DNA from: Mesodorylaimus sp. YZB2_4
Lineage: Eukaryota > Nematoda > Enoplea > Dorylaimida > Dorylaimidae
Length of the DNA: 64,000 nucleotides
Direction: 5' to 3'
NCBI GenBank assembly: GCA_030248295.1
Contig: JASANH010001160.1
Coordinates: 80,972-144,971, forward strand
The notes beneath the pieces were generated by a model. It made no database searches, was not told the origin of the DNA, and was given only the letters and a program-made list of their open reading frames with translations. Each line of letters starts with the position of its first letter. Position 1 is the first letter of the stretch. A program made the position numbers and the translations under genes. Shown here piece after piece: positions 48,499-60,194 of this stretch.

Positions 48499-51030
48499 GT
48501 TTTGAATCGAAATGACCACTTGCTTAGACCTCCTTTTGTCATCTCTGTAGGAATCTTACTATTACGTCGCTCATACAACAAGCTAAATCGCAAACAAGCT
48601 CACAAAAGGTTTTAATTATCTTATTTAGGATGAAGTTTATTCGTGAGAGTTACATATTATGTTGATGCTGATTGATACATTTGGAATTTCCTGTTAGCCC
48701 CAGGCGCTAAACTTGTATTTATATTGCTAGTTTCGAGGTAGAAAAAGAGTCACGATGACGCCGTGGTCTCATGCCGTATGTACTGTTTCTACAATAAGAA
48801 ATAGGATTAACTAGTGGTAGGTACGAGTGCGACGAGAGCATTCAGAATATATCGGGGTGCGTAGTCGGGTTAATCCACAGGACCTACATGCTTTGTCGAA
48901 ATCCTTGTGAAGGGATCGTGAGAAGAAAATTAAATTTGGAATTCACACAATATACTTTTCAGGGTATCTATTCAGAAGTGACCAAGGGACAAAAGACTAC
49001 TGCGTTATCGCCTCTGAGAGAGAAATGCCCACATTTCATTACTAGATCGGACTGGGTATAATCCGATTAAATTGGACCCACATCAAAAATCTGTCAGAAA
49101 AAGAAAAATTAGACTTACTATTACAATCTGTTTTGCATTTCTTTGAAAGTCCTTGGGTCTTCCAGGAATGGAGCCTATTTAGAGGTGGTTGCCCATACCC
49201 CTACCTGTGCGAGGGTGCCCTGCTTATCGTCAGTGCCCTACTGAACCTGGAGATGCCTGGCAACTGACAAAACAGCTTCGTGTACATTCATTCACTGTAT
49301 GAGACGGCGGTTTTAAATTAAAGCATTACTTGAATTATATTCCATGTGAGGAGGCTCCTTGAGCCCCATGAGGGCACACGTACTGGGCTAAAGGGCCAAT
49401 CTGATCACGCCGAACAGTGCCACTATAAATGTACCTGCCTAGGGTCTGCTATCTTATCTCCAATGAAATCTGTGATATCCGCCCTCGGCACAGGTGGGTG
49501 TATCTACACGGGTCTCTGCAGGCACGATCACTCACTGCGCTGTCCCTAAGGCAGTTTTGGCTTAGCTAGATCTGATCCGGGTGCTAAGGAGGGTAGGGCA
49601 CGAGGAAGTAGCTATAATCACGTGGGAAACACACGCGCCTTGCGGCAAACCGATGTAGGAATATTGACACACTAGATGCGGGTCACATACAGGTCCCTGT
49701 GGAGGGCCGTGCTTCGCCGATTACCACTCTATATTTCAAGAACCTTGTAGCAAGTGGGAGCAATGATCGCTTCGAAGCAGTACCTTTGGAGAGCGCTGTT
49801 TGACCAAGTCAGTTAGTCAATGGTAAGAGTAATGATGCACAAAATGACTTTAAATTATTTGACCACTTGCCTTTTGTTTTTTCTGGCCATTAGCGGGTTT
49901 TCAGTGCTATTTCGCAGTCTAGGTCCCGGACGTACTTAGGCTGATTACTAGGCCCATTCACTAACTTTGTATGGCTGGGTTTTTTTGCCGAGCTGCTGTC
50001 AGTCCAGATACGTGTAGACCAAAGGACAAAGTTGGTTCCACTTACCAAGGGGAAAGAAACTTCCAACAAAGTCATTGTTGCACGAAGAGCGTACTGCCAT
50101 GTCTTACTCGTGCATTTGCTACCCCCTCATTTCTTCTGTCTATGAAGACGTAAAAACTTGATGTCACCCTGAATTGGCATGTATGTACAGGAATAGTGCG
50201 AGTGGCATTTCCATTTACTGAAAACACGCCAAGATTGGAAAATGTTTATGCCTACAGAAAAATAATTTTGAAAAGGGCAATACGCGCACACATTGGAGCC
50301 AATACGCTTCCGTTCTGAATGAAAACTGGCGATCGAAGCTGTGAGTGAAGTGAACGAGATAAATCTTCTGTCCTTATTCGGGGTCTGCTTTCATCTTCTG
50401 TGTCGGCATATAAAACCAATATGTGCTTTTTTATGATAGCTTATTTTTGATCCATCCCTACACAAGGAAACCTCACGGCATCACTAACCCATGTTTACTC
50501 CTCTTCTCGGAAAAGTTTTATGTCCTCGATCCAAACACCATTCATGCGCAATGAGGTCAAGTTTTTGGCTCTGTGAAACCTTTTGTATGGTCGAAGCAAC
50601 AAGTCCGAACTACATGTTTCTCATCGTGTCAAGCACCGAAGCTATTTTTCAAAAGTGCAAGCTTCAAGAGTCACGTTTTTCAAAAACATTTTGCTTTGTG
50701 TTCGGAAACATGATCAAAACAACTTTATTCGTGCGACTAATAAGTCAAGTTGCTAATTAATGAGAAATGTTACGAATGTAGGACTCTATTTATAGACCAG
50801 CTACGCCCGGGGGGAAACCTTAACTTTGTGATAGCCATGTTTCAAAACAAGGTTAAAAGGGCTGTGCTATGTTTGGAAAATCAGTTGGGGGTCGGGGACA
50901 ACAAGATTGTTCTTTTCTAGCATCTTCCTGTCACAAGTCGAGACAAAAATTACCTTGGGACTATGAAATTGTGCTAGATAGTCCGCATACGAGGTCAGTG
51001 GGACTCATTCTTTCACTATTTTGTTTTCAG
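48499..51030. other. Intergenic, no gene supported
   Basis: 2.5 kb with no frame longer than about 90 codons, no repeat family member and no clear promoter that I can name. 50869-51030 is open in the frame of the next receptor but ends in a TTTTCAG acceptor at 51030, so it is probably intron or leader. Confidence 0.4.
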
Positions 51031-51063
51031 GATGGTCAAGTATTCAAGAGTTCTACTACGAGT

Positions 51064-52227
51064 ATGGATGCCGCCATAGCCAAGGCCAAATCGCTGTGTC
51101 CAGAACAGGACACAGCCGATCTAATCGCGATGGTGTTCAATAATAGCATCTACCCAAACCCGATCGAAGATCTACCAAGGATTATCTGCCGTTATAATCG
51201 GTTCGTGGCATCGTATGGAACCCTGTTCTTTACTGTGAACAGTTGGATCGAACTGAGTGGCGTAATTCTTGGATTTCCCAGCTGCATCCTGGCGTTGGTC
51301 GTGTTCTACAGAAAGGAATTCGACAATGTCAGTTTCTTGTATCATCGGGGCATCAATGTGATCGAATTCGTGTACACTTTCCTGATGCTGGCCGGATTCA
51401 CCAAGGCTTACATTGGCGAACAAGCAGTAAGGCGTTCCTTGTTCTGGACGCTATATTCCACTTATATTTTTGGTAGAGTGGAATCAGCGTTGCCGCTGGC
51501 GATAGAAATCATTGTGGTATGGGTGGCCATAGAAAGGGCCCTGCTGTGTAACTCACCCATTGGCTTTGAGAAGGTCAACCGCCGACCCTTGGCTTGGATC
51601 ATAATGCTCGCTGCGGTCGTGTTGGCTATCGTGATATATCTACCCACGGGGTTCGCGAGTAGTTATGCTTACAACAATATGACAGGGGAGTACGATAGTT
51701 TTCGCACCCCTTTTGCCGAATCCAGTTTCGTCCGTACTTACATCAGTGTTATGGGAGTATTTTCTTATCTAAAATTAGGCGCTTTGGCACTTGCCTCAGC
51801 AGCCACAGTCTTCGGACTGATCCAGATCTCAAGACGCAAGCGTAATCTTATCTTCTCTTCTGGAATACAATCATCAAGTTCTAAAAATTTGTTGAGCCAA
51901 ATCACCATAAATAGACAGCTTTGCTTGCTCCAGATCTGCGAGTCAGTGCCAGTGCTAATCATCGCCCTCTTAATGACATACATAACAGCAGCTCCAGGCG
52001 AGCCTGATATCGTGAAGCTGGCGCTTATGCCGTGGGAGGAGGCCTCGAGCAAGGAATATCAACTCGAGATCTCTCTTTATGTCAGTCAATCTCTGAATGT
52101 GGTTTTTGTTCTGGCTCACAGCACCCATTTTTACAGGTACTTTGTGTTTTCAGTCAAGGTGAGGAATGCCTTTTTGAGAATGGTGCATAAGAAGTGGGCT
52201 GAGTCAAGCATCGGGCAGAGTAATTAG
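51064..52227 (+). CDS. Seven-helix receptor, rhodopsin-like, second lineage-specific type
   Basis: 387 residues from the ATG before DAAIAKAKSLC. The exon starts at a good acceptor (51030), so a 5' exon exists, probably non-coding. There is an N-terminal tail with an N-glycosylation site (NNS), then seven hydrophobic segments at about 62-85, 100-120, 140-172, 183-205, 240-265, 300-320 and 345-370. Helix 3 ends VVWVAIERALLC, where ER takes the place of the DRY motif. Helix 7 and helix 8 read AHSTHFYRYFVFSVKVRNAF, comparable to the NxxNFxIYCxFSxxFR end of peptide receptors such as FMRFamide-type ones. It is not closely similar to the receptor at 30 kb. AATAAA follows at about 52381. Confidence 0.83.
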   Translation: MDAAIAKAKSLCPEQDTADLIAMVFNNSIYPNPIEDLPRIICRYNRFVASYGTLFFTVNSWIELSGVILGFPSCILALVVFYRKEFDNVSFLYHRGINVIEFVYTFLMLAGFTKAYIGEQAVRRSLFWTLYSTYIFGRVESALPLAIEIIVVWVAIERALLCNSPIGFEKVNRRPLAWIIMLAAVVLAIVIYLPTGFASSYAYNNMTGEYDSFRTPFAESSFVRTYISVMGVFSYLKLGALALASAATVFGLIQISRRKRNLIFSSGIQSSSSKNLLSQITINRQLCLLQICESVPVLIIALLMTYITAAPGEPDIVKLALMPWEEASSKEYQLEISLYVSQSLNVVFVLAHSTHFYRYFVFSVKVRNAFLRMVHKKWAESSIGQSN

Positions 52228-52784
52228 GACCCGACTTGATTATCAGATGTGTCATCGCAATACTTTGTATTTACTAGAATATCTGACTTTGGTAATTGTG
52301 GTATAATACTGGTCACTGCTGTCGTTTTTGATATTACGCACGCACTTGTGGCATAGTACATGTGTTTCTCTAATATTTCTGAATAAAGGTGCTTTTGGAT
52401 GCATTTTTCCACGAATTTACCACATCAGTCAGACACCCAGAACTATCTAATCTGGAGAATCTGCAAAATGATTTTCCTGGCAGGTTCTTTTTCTGGTTTA
52501 GGGTTAGAATACGAATGGCTCCTTTGCGACTGTTTGTAATCGCAACGAAATCAGGTGCTCGCGTCTTTACAGTCCCCACATACGTACGACGCACTAGTAG
52601 ACCACCAGGAGTGACGTGGTACGATCAAATCACAGCAGTGAGCTATAACCTGTCTTCGAGAATCAGTTATAAAGATTTAGTGACATAAAAGCACGAGCAC
52701 TTGCAGAAAAAGTCGTAAAGTCGAAATGGCACCGAACAAAAGTGACAGCAGGAAGCTCGTAACTTTTTAAAAATATTTTGGGGT

Positions 52785-53135
52785 GCTATGGCCAGCAGTC
52801 GAACTCATAAGAGTCAGGAACAAGCCAGCAGCTTCCCTCTGCGTCTCCAACTAAGGGCATCCTGGACTGGACACCGACTCCCTCAGACAATTGCGGTGGA
52901 CTGCGAACCCTGGCGGTGTTCGATAGCCGAGACTGTCCCCTCGTTTGACATTCGTCTCTCCACTCGGGGCACCTCGACGGTACCGGGCTAGTCACCCACG
53001 GCCTGGCGTGCAAGGTCAGCGTGGGCTTACAGCTAGCAAACCGACCTCTGTCATAGGGGATCGAACCCAGTTCGAGCCTAGCCGCTCGCTACCTTGCAAT
53101 ATGTGTACAGCGCCGAACCACTGCGGCCACTGTAA
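52785..53135 (-). repeat. SINE family A, minus-strand copy
   Basis: Shares cagcttccctctgcgtctcc, gcggtgttcgatagccgaga, acctcgacggtaccgggcta and the B-box complement ggggatcgaacccag. It ends at gaaccactgcggcc. The flanks 52228-52785 and 53136-53855 show no gene. Confidence 0.85.
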
Positions 53136-53854
53136 CTGCGCTGTGTTTCCCTATTACGAATCCTGGTAACGGCTACGCTATGGTCATGCACCTGTGCCAT
53201 GAAAGGACCTTTCACTTGCAATGCCGCTGCACTGTAGGTCTGGGCAAATCAGATTTCAAAGTGATGGATACAGAGTCCATTTGCACTGCATACGAGTACA
53301 GCAAGTGAAAGACCAATACAATTGCAATGCCCATTTTTTAAACTGGCATATTCTGGCTCAACTAAAAAGGATCCTGAAGTTCTTTCTCGAAAACATTTGT
53401 TTGCACTGCAGTAAAAGATAGAGAAGGTCAACTGCGCGTCTCATTCTCGCTTTGAATTGACGGAGTGATCCTGCCATGGTGTTTGCGATGCAGCGAAGAA
53501 ACAAGGTGAGAAAAAATCTCATTGAGTGAACTCCTCCATGTCGTGAGAGTGTCATCGCTCAATTCGGGAATGAAAACATCAGTTTACCCCGCCCCCCCTC
53601 CCCTAAAAAAGGACCTAGCCGTAGGTGCTTAGGACTAGAAAATCCAAACCTTTTACTAAAAAATGAAATAAAAAATGTGCCCTCTCCTAACCTCTCGTCC
53701 TACGCCCTGACAGTATGCAACAGACCCTCGTACCTGCTAGACTGCTAATATGGTCATGTGATACGGGTCAAGTGTTTGAGCTGCATTATACATGGCGCAG
53801 TCTGTCTCATGTTTAGTGAACTGGACAGTTACTGTAAATGTACTACACACACTT

Positions 53855-54045
53855 TGTAACCAGGCCTGGCAGGCGTAGGAGGGAGGCGGCCGACCGAAGT
53901 CGGCGGGACAAAAACTCCGACTGGAGCAGGATAGTCTTGCGACTATACCTACGGCTGAAACATCAACCCGAGGGGTTGACGTTTCCCAGCCAGGGGAGAG
54001 TATCGATTACTCTCTCCCACTCGCCATGGCCTACCAGGCGGGGGG
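53855..54045 (+). repeat. Hairpin-chain repeat, copy 2, abutting a start codon
   Basis: Seven potential hairpins follow one another: CCAGG-CCTGG (53860), CCGAC-cgaa-GTCGG (53890-53903), CTCC-gact-GGAG (53915-53926), ATAGTC-ttgc-GACTAT (53931-53946), TCAACCC-gag-GGGTTGA (53963-53979), TCCC-agcca-GGGA (53984-53997) and GAGAGTA-tcgat-TACTCTC (53996-54014). The ends read TGTAACC and GGTTACA. The start codon of the next gene is at 54026, inside the right end, so the repeat would supply its 5' leader. Confidence 0.65.
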
Positions 54046-54676
54046 TTACAACTTCTACAGTAAGGCACAGTCGAACTCGCTTAACAGCAACCGCTTGGGA
54101 CCGCCAACCGCAAAACATACGGCCCTCAACCCCTCGCCTATGAAGCTATACGCTAGTCCTCAGGTAAGATTACGAAAAATTTCGGCCAAAAACCTTGACT
54201 CTTGATGATCCCTTGGCCACATGTTCCCCATCACTGTGCCACTGTGCAATAAACTGCTGCCTAGGTCTGTACTGAAACTACTATTCGAGGCCCAAATCTT
54301 CCAGGCTCACCGATCTTTGAAAATCGCTGAAGGATGTTATCCGTTATTGCTGCTCACACACTACTTGTTGCTCGATGCATCGTTGACGAACAAATGTCAG
54401 GGTACCATTAGAGAAGGTTAGGAGAGGGGAAATTTTTCATTTCATTTTTTTAGCAAAAGGTTTGGGTTTTCTAGTCGTAAGCACCTACGTTTAGGTCCAT
54501 TCCATGAACATTTTTAGAGGGATTGGCACAACTTGGCACACGAAGACGGCCTAGCATACTACGAAACCCAGCATCAACTAAGTCGCAAGAGAATGTATGC
54601 AACTGAAGCGAGAGAAGCGTTGTGGAAGCGTAGAGTAGAAGAGAGAATGAGCGGACCGACCGCTCAGGTCGGCTGA
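54026..54676 (+). CDS. Small basic protein of unknown function, two exons
   Basis: Exons 54026-54163 and 54518-54676 join in phase 0 (CAG|GTAAGA to TTTTTAG|AGG), 98 residues. The N-terminal half is polar (MAYQAGGYNFYSKAQSNSLN, then LNPSPMKLYASPQ). The C-terminal half is a charged, probably helical segment (RDWHNLAHEDGLAYYETQHQ, then LSRKRMYATEAREALWKRRV). There is no signal peptide, helix span or known domain. Coding-like composition on both sides of the intron and consistent splice sites support it, but I do not recognise the family and the start could lie upstream. An exon-like echo of its first exon lies at 56825-56884. Confidence 0.5.
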
Positions 54677-55575
54677 CGATGAGAGACTGATCGTGAGTAT
54701 AAAGAAGCTTCGTTCACTGTCTTTTACGGACAAAGCTAAGCAGACGACCACTCTGGTCAGAGACAGAAACGAAGAGTGAGTCACAGGGAAGCGAACTAAG
54801 CATAGAAGGGGAAAAGAATCACATTGTAAAGTCACAGATCGACGATGCTTCTCCTGGGCTGTAATGTGAGCATTGAATCCATCGCGCTCCGTCGCGACAG
54901 CACCGACCGGCTAATTGTGCATTGTATTCCCTCGAAATCTTGATGTAAAAAAAGTTTCCAAAACGTTCTGGACCCAAAAAAATACAGACTTTCGTAGTAT
55001 TGCTAAAGAGCTAAACCCTCCACCGAAAGATTCCTAGACGTAAAAATTTCTTCATAAAACTTTCAGAAAACTAGAGTACATTACAATATATTCTATTCCC
55101 TCGAAAAATTTGGTATCAGAACACTTACTGTGGAACATCAAAGAAGTGTAGAACATTAATGTGGAGTAACCGATCACCCAACACGCGACAGCTGACTGAT
55201 CGTGAGTACCCAACTACCCGTTTCGACAACGACGTACTGTATTGGTCGCGTCGAACCTATACGTCTGCACGGTCAACAAAAATATTCATCGCCCAAGGAA
55301 CCAAAATACGAACGAAGTGAAAGAAAACTTTTGCACACTGCAACGACAAGATCTCTCCTTGTAAAGTTTCATTGGTTGCCCAACATTGTTACCATAACAT
55401 CATTACGGACTCCAAGAAACAGACTTTACACGAATCTTTTTTCTTAAATTGAAAGAAAAATTGGCCTGTGAGCAATCAACGAGATAGCAAAAAGAGCGTA
55501 TCAAGCTGAATATATGTGCAAAGGAAGGAACCGAACTCGATATGTAGAGGTTCGAGGTTTAGCATGCTAACCACT
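54677..55575. other. Intergenic, no gene supported
   Basis: AT-rich sequence with no supportable exon. Just before the transposon at 55576, the complement of a tRNA-like word (GAGTGGTTAGCATGCTAA) is present, perhaps a decayed SINE head. Confidence 0.35.
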
Positions 55576-56530
55576 CAGGGGCGTAGCCAGCAGGGGCTGC
55601 GGGGCAGCCAGGCAGCCCCTGGCAAGAATTTTGTGTACACTATACCTTGGCACTTTTTGGCGCTCTCTTCAGCACTGACCACCAACAAAGAATGGGGAGA
55701 ATTTCAAGAGTTTTGCGAGTGCTGCTTATAGTGCTTTTGCGATTGTCAAGCACGATGGGTCCTCATTGAACAGTAGCCGGGTACTGTAAGGTGTCGCGCG
55801 GCTGGTCTGGTGGCTTTCTTATTTGTTCACCAACTACAGGGGGAAGACGGGGGAGAAGTAAAATTGTGGATCACGATACTTGGCTCTGCTGTGCAGTTTT
55901 GTCCCCCGTGGTTTTCAGTTAGCTGGTTTTGTTCAACAGCAGTCGGTTTGTTTTTTATTTGAAGTTTAAAGCGTCCTTTCCTCGATGGGTTTCGGGTTTA
56001 TGTGGAGACTGGTGAATTCGATTCCCTGATCAATCTTTCTTGCATGAGTTTCGGCCTTGAGACAAATGGGTCACGGAACCAGCAAAAGGCCCACCTAATA
56101 ATGCGTCTGAGGCTTTGCCCGCTTACTTAAAAATTGGATAAAGATGGTTTCTGATGATTTCTAAAGATGATTTCTAAAGAGCGAGGCTGTTGATGATACC
56201 ATGATTATAAATTTCGCGAAATATAATCAGAGGCTAAAGTTGAAATGATACAGTAGTTTGTCCATTGGTCTGTATTTATTTAGGATTGAATCTACTGTGC
56301 GAGTCAGCAGGGCCCAAACTGAAAAACATCCAAAACACCAGAAAATGATCTGAAATGAGGCCAGAAAGAGCTACGCTGACCAGAATTTTTAAAATTTTCG
56401 CCTCCGGCGGGGCGTGGGCGAACCCCACGCCATCGGGCGAGCGCGCTCGCAATGGGCTACCTCACTGACCACTGCCATTGACTTTCTCTTTCACTCTGGC
56501 AGCCCCCAAAAAATCCTGGCTACGCCACTG
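55576..56530. mobile_element. Non-autonomous DNA transposon with terminal inverted repeats
   Basis: The left end CAGGGGCGTAGCCAG and right end CTGGCTACGCCACTG are inverted repeats (13 of 15 bases). G-rich sequence lies inside the left end and CAGCCCCCAAAAAA inside the right. The 955-bp interior has no transposase frame. Ends of the form CAGxGGCGTAxCCAG occur in hAT-like elements, so I infer that class. No clear 8-bp target duplication is visible (TAACCACT versus CAAGTCAC), which suggests an old insertion. Confidence 0.7.
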
Positions 56531-56824
56531 CAAGTCACTTGACAACACTACGCCATGAAGAAGGTTGTAACGTTGCAGTGTTTGCACACACAAAATCATA
56601 AGTGCTCCACTCAACTTCTGAAAAACAGTCGAGAAAATTCCCTTGAAGGCTAATTAATGCGAAGTTACCCTCATGTTGTAGAGCGCAAAATTCTCTGCAA
56701 ACTTCATGTCTAAAACACCTACACATGTCATCGCTAAAAATTTCTAGGTATACATATATTCGCGAGTATTAACCTTCTTTTGCACCCAAGATCGGTACAG
56801 TCCCACACGTATCTTTTCCACAGG

Positions 56825-56884
56825 GTTCGCACGCAAGACATACGGCCTCTTCCCTCGCCTGTGGTTCTAACCTCTAGTCCTGAG
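56825..56884 (+). other. Exon-like echo of the small basic protein gene
   Basis: Between an acceptor CTTTTCCACAG and a donor CTGAG|GTAAGC lies a roughly 60-nt segment similar to the end of the exon at 54110-54163. Both share CATACGGCC, CCCTCGCCT and CTAGTCCT[CG]AG|GTAAG. One frame is open and reads RPLPSPVVLTSSPE, compared with ALNPSPMKLYASPQ. It may be an exon of a paralogue with other exons not found, or a decayed duplicate. The rest of 56531-58110 shows nothing I can support. Confidence 0.3.
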
Positions 56885-58110
56885 GTAAGCGCTACCGCGC
56901 TTACCATTTGCCGAACTTATATTCAAGGTAGCGTATATAAATAGGTGCTGTATATCCCGCATTGCCCTGGGATATTATTTGAGTATTTGTGATATTTTAT
57001 ATCGGATGTTTCACCAAAAGTATGCTCTTTATTGACGCGCTGCATTGTTAAGGTTGTAAGCTAAGCCCCTCTCGGATAGTTCTCCTCCTGAGATCGACTG
57101 AAAATTACAGAGCCCACAGAGGGGTGCCAAAGACTGAGGATACATTCGAGGCGTGATACTCGAGAAAGCGATGTGAAATTATTGTGAAATGTGCTGTCAT
57201 GACGAAATTATCAAACAAAAAAGCTGATATAGCAGATTTCTTAGGAGAATGATAGCGCCACAGAACAATATCATAATACGCATCATCCTCAAGCCAGATT
57301 CGGTCCCAAAATTAAACCAGACTGTTAGAAACCCTCCCCATACGAAGTCAACATATACGGAAAGAACGCGCAGCGATGTTTGAACTCATGATTGGTAACG
57401 ACCCTTACCACTCAATTATCAATCATCCTCCTTACCTCAAAACAGGATTTTCGGCGGCAGAGGTTCGCTCGAACTTTCCAACAAAGGCCTATTTTTGGAA
57501 CAATCGCACTTTTCTGTAAACACGACGACATTAGTTTTGTCGAACCTCTGGGACATTTCATTACAGTAGTTGCCATTGAAGATTTTGCGCAAAGTGCCAT
57601 ATTGGGTCACTCCTAACGGAGACTACGCCTAAACCAGCACTTAGCCAGACAGATCTTCTCTGCGAACTAGCCTTATCAGACCCAGCCCGATACAGCCGGC
57701 AGGCTGGCAGCTCCCCAATGGTTCCTTTTGGTGTATCGGCAAACACTCATCGTCAGCCCGAGGTATCCTGGACCACGTGGTCCTCGGACTGTCTGGTCAA
57801 TAGCTGCTTATATGTAGAAAAAAGCTGTCTCTTCTTCTGCTGGTCAGCCTCCCTATGGAAAGTTTTCAGGCCCCTAGTCTGTAGGTCTCCGATGATGCCA
57901 AATATGATTGATTGGTCTTTATTATTTCACCCATAAAATGCTCGTATAATGCAGCAAAGCACACGAGTGCGCACAAAATACTAGTCTCTCACCATTGCGA
58001 TTGCACGTGATACGAATATTAAGTTCAGGTTTAAAGTACAAAAAAATAATAAAACTGATTTGTACAAATCAAAGTCACTGGGGATCACGTCATCGTTGCC
58101 TTCCTGACCT

Positions 58111-58658
58111 CTATCCCGGACACCACCAAGCGCAGCCCCACCAGCAGAGGCATGAATTACGTTTAGAGCGCTCTTCTTGGGTGCTAGAGGCAGACGAAAA
58201 GTGTGCTCGGGTATTCTGCGTAAAATACCTTCTCTTACTCAACGGAGCGACCAATCGCGTATCGCCTTTGTTCGTCGCCGCTGATCGCAGTGTCCTTTGC
58301 CTCAGGATCCTAAAATCAGGAACAGCAAACCGTCAGCCTACGATACCACCCATCAGATGGAATCAAGGCACAAAAAGAAAAACTTCAACCTGAGAATCAA
58401 GGTACAGTATAACTACCCGCGTCATTGGAAGTTAGACATTCGGGAATATAGTCTTAGGGTATGTAGAGGTAGCCATGCAGTAATATGTATTTTCCTGGGT
58501 AGCATAATTTGAGCCAAAGGACTGACACGACTCCGGTGTGGCCACTGGGGAACCAATTCGGGTCTCCCTAAGGGAATCTCTGCGGGACTTACCGCGTTCA
58601 CCACCGACATCGCGGACATGAGTAGTCCAACAGCCAAAAGAATAACAGCCACTTTCAT
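58111..58658 (-). CDS. Secreted peptide precursor ending in a Cys/Trp-rich 15-mer
   Basis: Exons (minus) 58593-58658, 58239-58309 and 58111-58183, all GT-AG with good pyrimidine tracts, 69 residues. Exon 1 encodes exactly a signal peptide (MKVAVILLAVGLLMSAMSVV plus NA). Exon 2 and the start of exon 3 encode an acidic spacer with an RR site. A furin-like RSKR (51-54) then precedes the last 15 residues, NSCLCWWGCAWWCPG, and the stop. The final Gly could be an amidation donor. The product would be a small disulphide-rich, tryptophan-rich peptide: a neuropeptide or hormone, or an antimicrobial peptide. If intron 2 is retained, the precursor stops after RSVE (46 residues) and lacks the peptide. 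A TATA box lies about 78 nt upstream. I recognise no family; the exon 3 join is inferred. Confidence 0.62.
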
Positions 58659-58735
58659 ATTGGATGATTCAATTACAGTTTGTTCGAATTCGCTTGGAGA
58701 TACTGGCAATGAGTCGAGGGACTGTAGCCGAGGTT

Positions 58736-58742
58736 TATATAA
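58736..58742 (-). promoter_or_regulatory. TATA box of the Cys/Trp-rich peptide precursor gene
   Basis: TTATATA on the minus strand (CTTATATAAACC in context), about 78 nt before the start codon, the same spacing as for the secreted gene at 26 kb. Confidence 0.6.
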
Positions 58743-59237
58743 GCGGCTCTACCGTAGGCACTGGTGTTTGGAGTGTGGGCGCGGTTTGATAATATTTTTC
58801 AATTTCGACAGTGTAAACGACAATTAATCAAAAAGTTGTGAACAATTATGTGTATATGACACCGCGCCAATGTTTACCTCATTCTGAATTTTGATTTACG
58901 ACGGCAGTTATGATTATTGTAACAGACTAAATACCATCCTAGATTTGGCCCAGTGACGCCCTTCAAATTAACTTTGACACAAAAACGGGATCATCTGCGC
59001 TAATTCCAATGTTATTGTCATTGAAACCGTTTTGCGCCGCAGACTATGTACTCGTTCTGTCCTCCTGTCGTCTACGGACTGCTTTGATTTGTCCGATTTC
59101 TCTACCTATATCGAAATTACAGTAGTTTAGGGCGTTTAGAGGTGCTGATGCTTTTCTAATTTCAAATACACGGAGTGCCCACTGACACCGCTATTACATG
59201 CACAATATGAAACTCACAATCAGCGTAATCAGCCCTG

Positions 59238-59590
59238 GTCGGCCGCGGTTGTACAGCGGCTCGTCTACCTAGTTAATTGGTGGCGAACGGCTAGCTCGTA
59301 TTATGTTCAATCCCGAGTGACGAGGTCAGTTTTTTTACAAACCATAGCCCTCGCTGAACGTTGCACGCCAGGCCCTGGGTCACCAGCCTGGTACGCCGAG
59401 GTTGAGAGACTGATTGTGAATGGAGAGACGGAAGCCACACGAGTAGACAGTCTCGACTGTCCAACACCGACAAGGTTCACAGCCCTCGCCATGTATGTGA
59501 GGAAGCCAGTGCCTAGAACGTCTTCATGTGGAGGTGCTCCTGATGGAACGCACAAAGAGATAGCCGCACAGCCTCTCAGGGTCCTGCACG
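59238..59590 (+). repeat. SINE family A copy, diverged
   Basis: Begins GGCCGCGGTTGTACAGCGGC, has a weak B box (TGTTCAATCCCGAG) and the body gacagtctcgactgtccaac. It adjoins the TACCCG-rich element that starts at about 59590. Confidence 0.75.
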
Positions 59591-60194
59591 GGTATGAAAA
59601 TCGTACCCTACCCGTACCCGCTGGACGACTTCCTTACCCGTACCCGGCGCACCTTACCCAAACTCATACCCGTAATTTTTCCAAAAAATTTACCCATACC
59701 CATACCCGTACCCGGATCTCCGGATGAATGTTCGAATGGAGCACAAAAACAGAAAATTCATGAAAATAATTCCAGAAAACCAGTGTTTTCAACGAAACTC
59801 GATCAATTTCCATAAAAAATTTCTTTAAGAAGTAACCTGAGCCAAATGCTTTAGCGCTAAAAGCGTGAATAATGTCTATTTTTAGTAGTGTTTTGGTTTT
59901 TTGTCTCTCTGGAAATAGACATCTCAATCTAAACTTAAATGCCTGAAGCTGACAACAAGACAATCTAAAATCCTGAATGAAACTGCATTCATGTTAGAGA
60001 GAGTGATGGATTTGAATTTGATAAGGAGTACCTTTCAAAATGTTTAGTTGAAGGCATTTTTGACAGTTATGGCTGACCTATTACCCAAAGGTAACAAATG
60101 CATACAGTCTACCAAAAATTAGCAGCTGCCCTATGATACCTAGATTCGTGACAATGCTACAGTACCTACATAGCGTGCTTTACTGTTGTGTTGT

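Noticed and set aside
58010-58230. Third exon of the peptide gene starting at TTTTACGCAG (58216), giving a longer open tail
   Set aside because: It needs a 23-nt intron, below any plausible size; the 54-nt intron has a far better pyrimidine tract and a clean stop.
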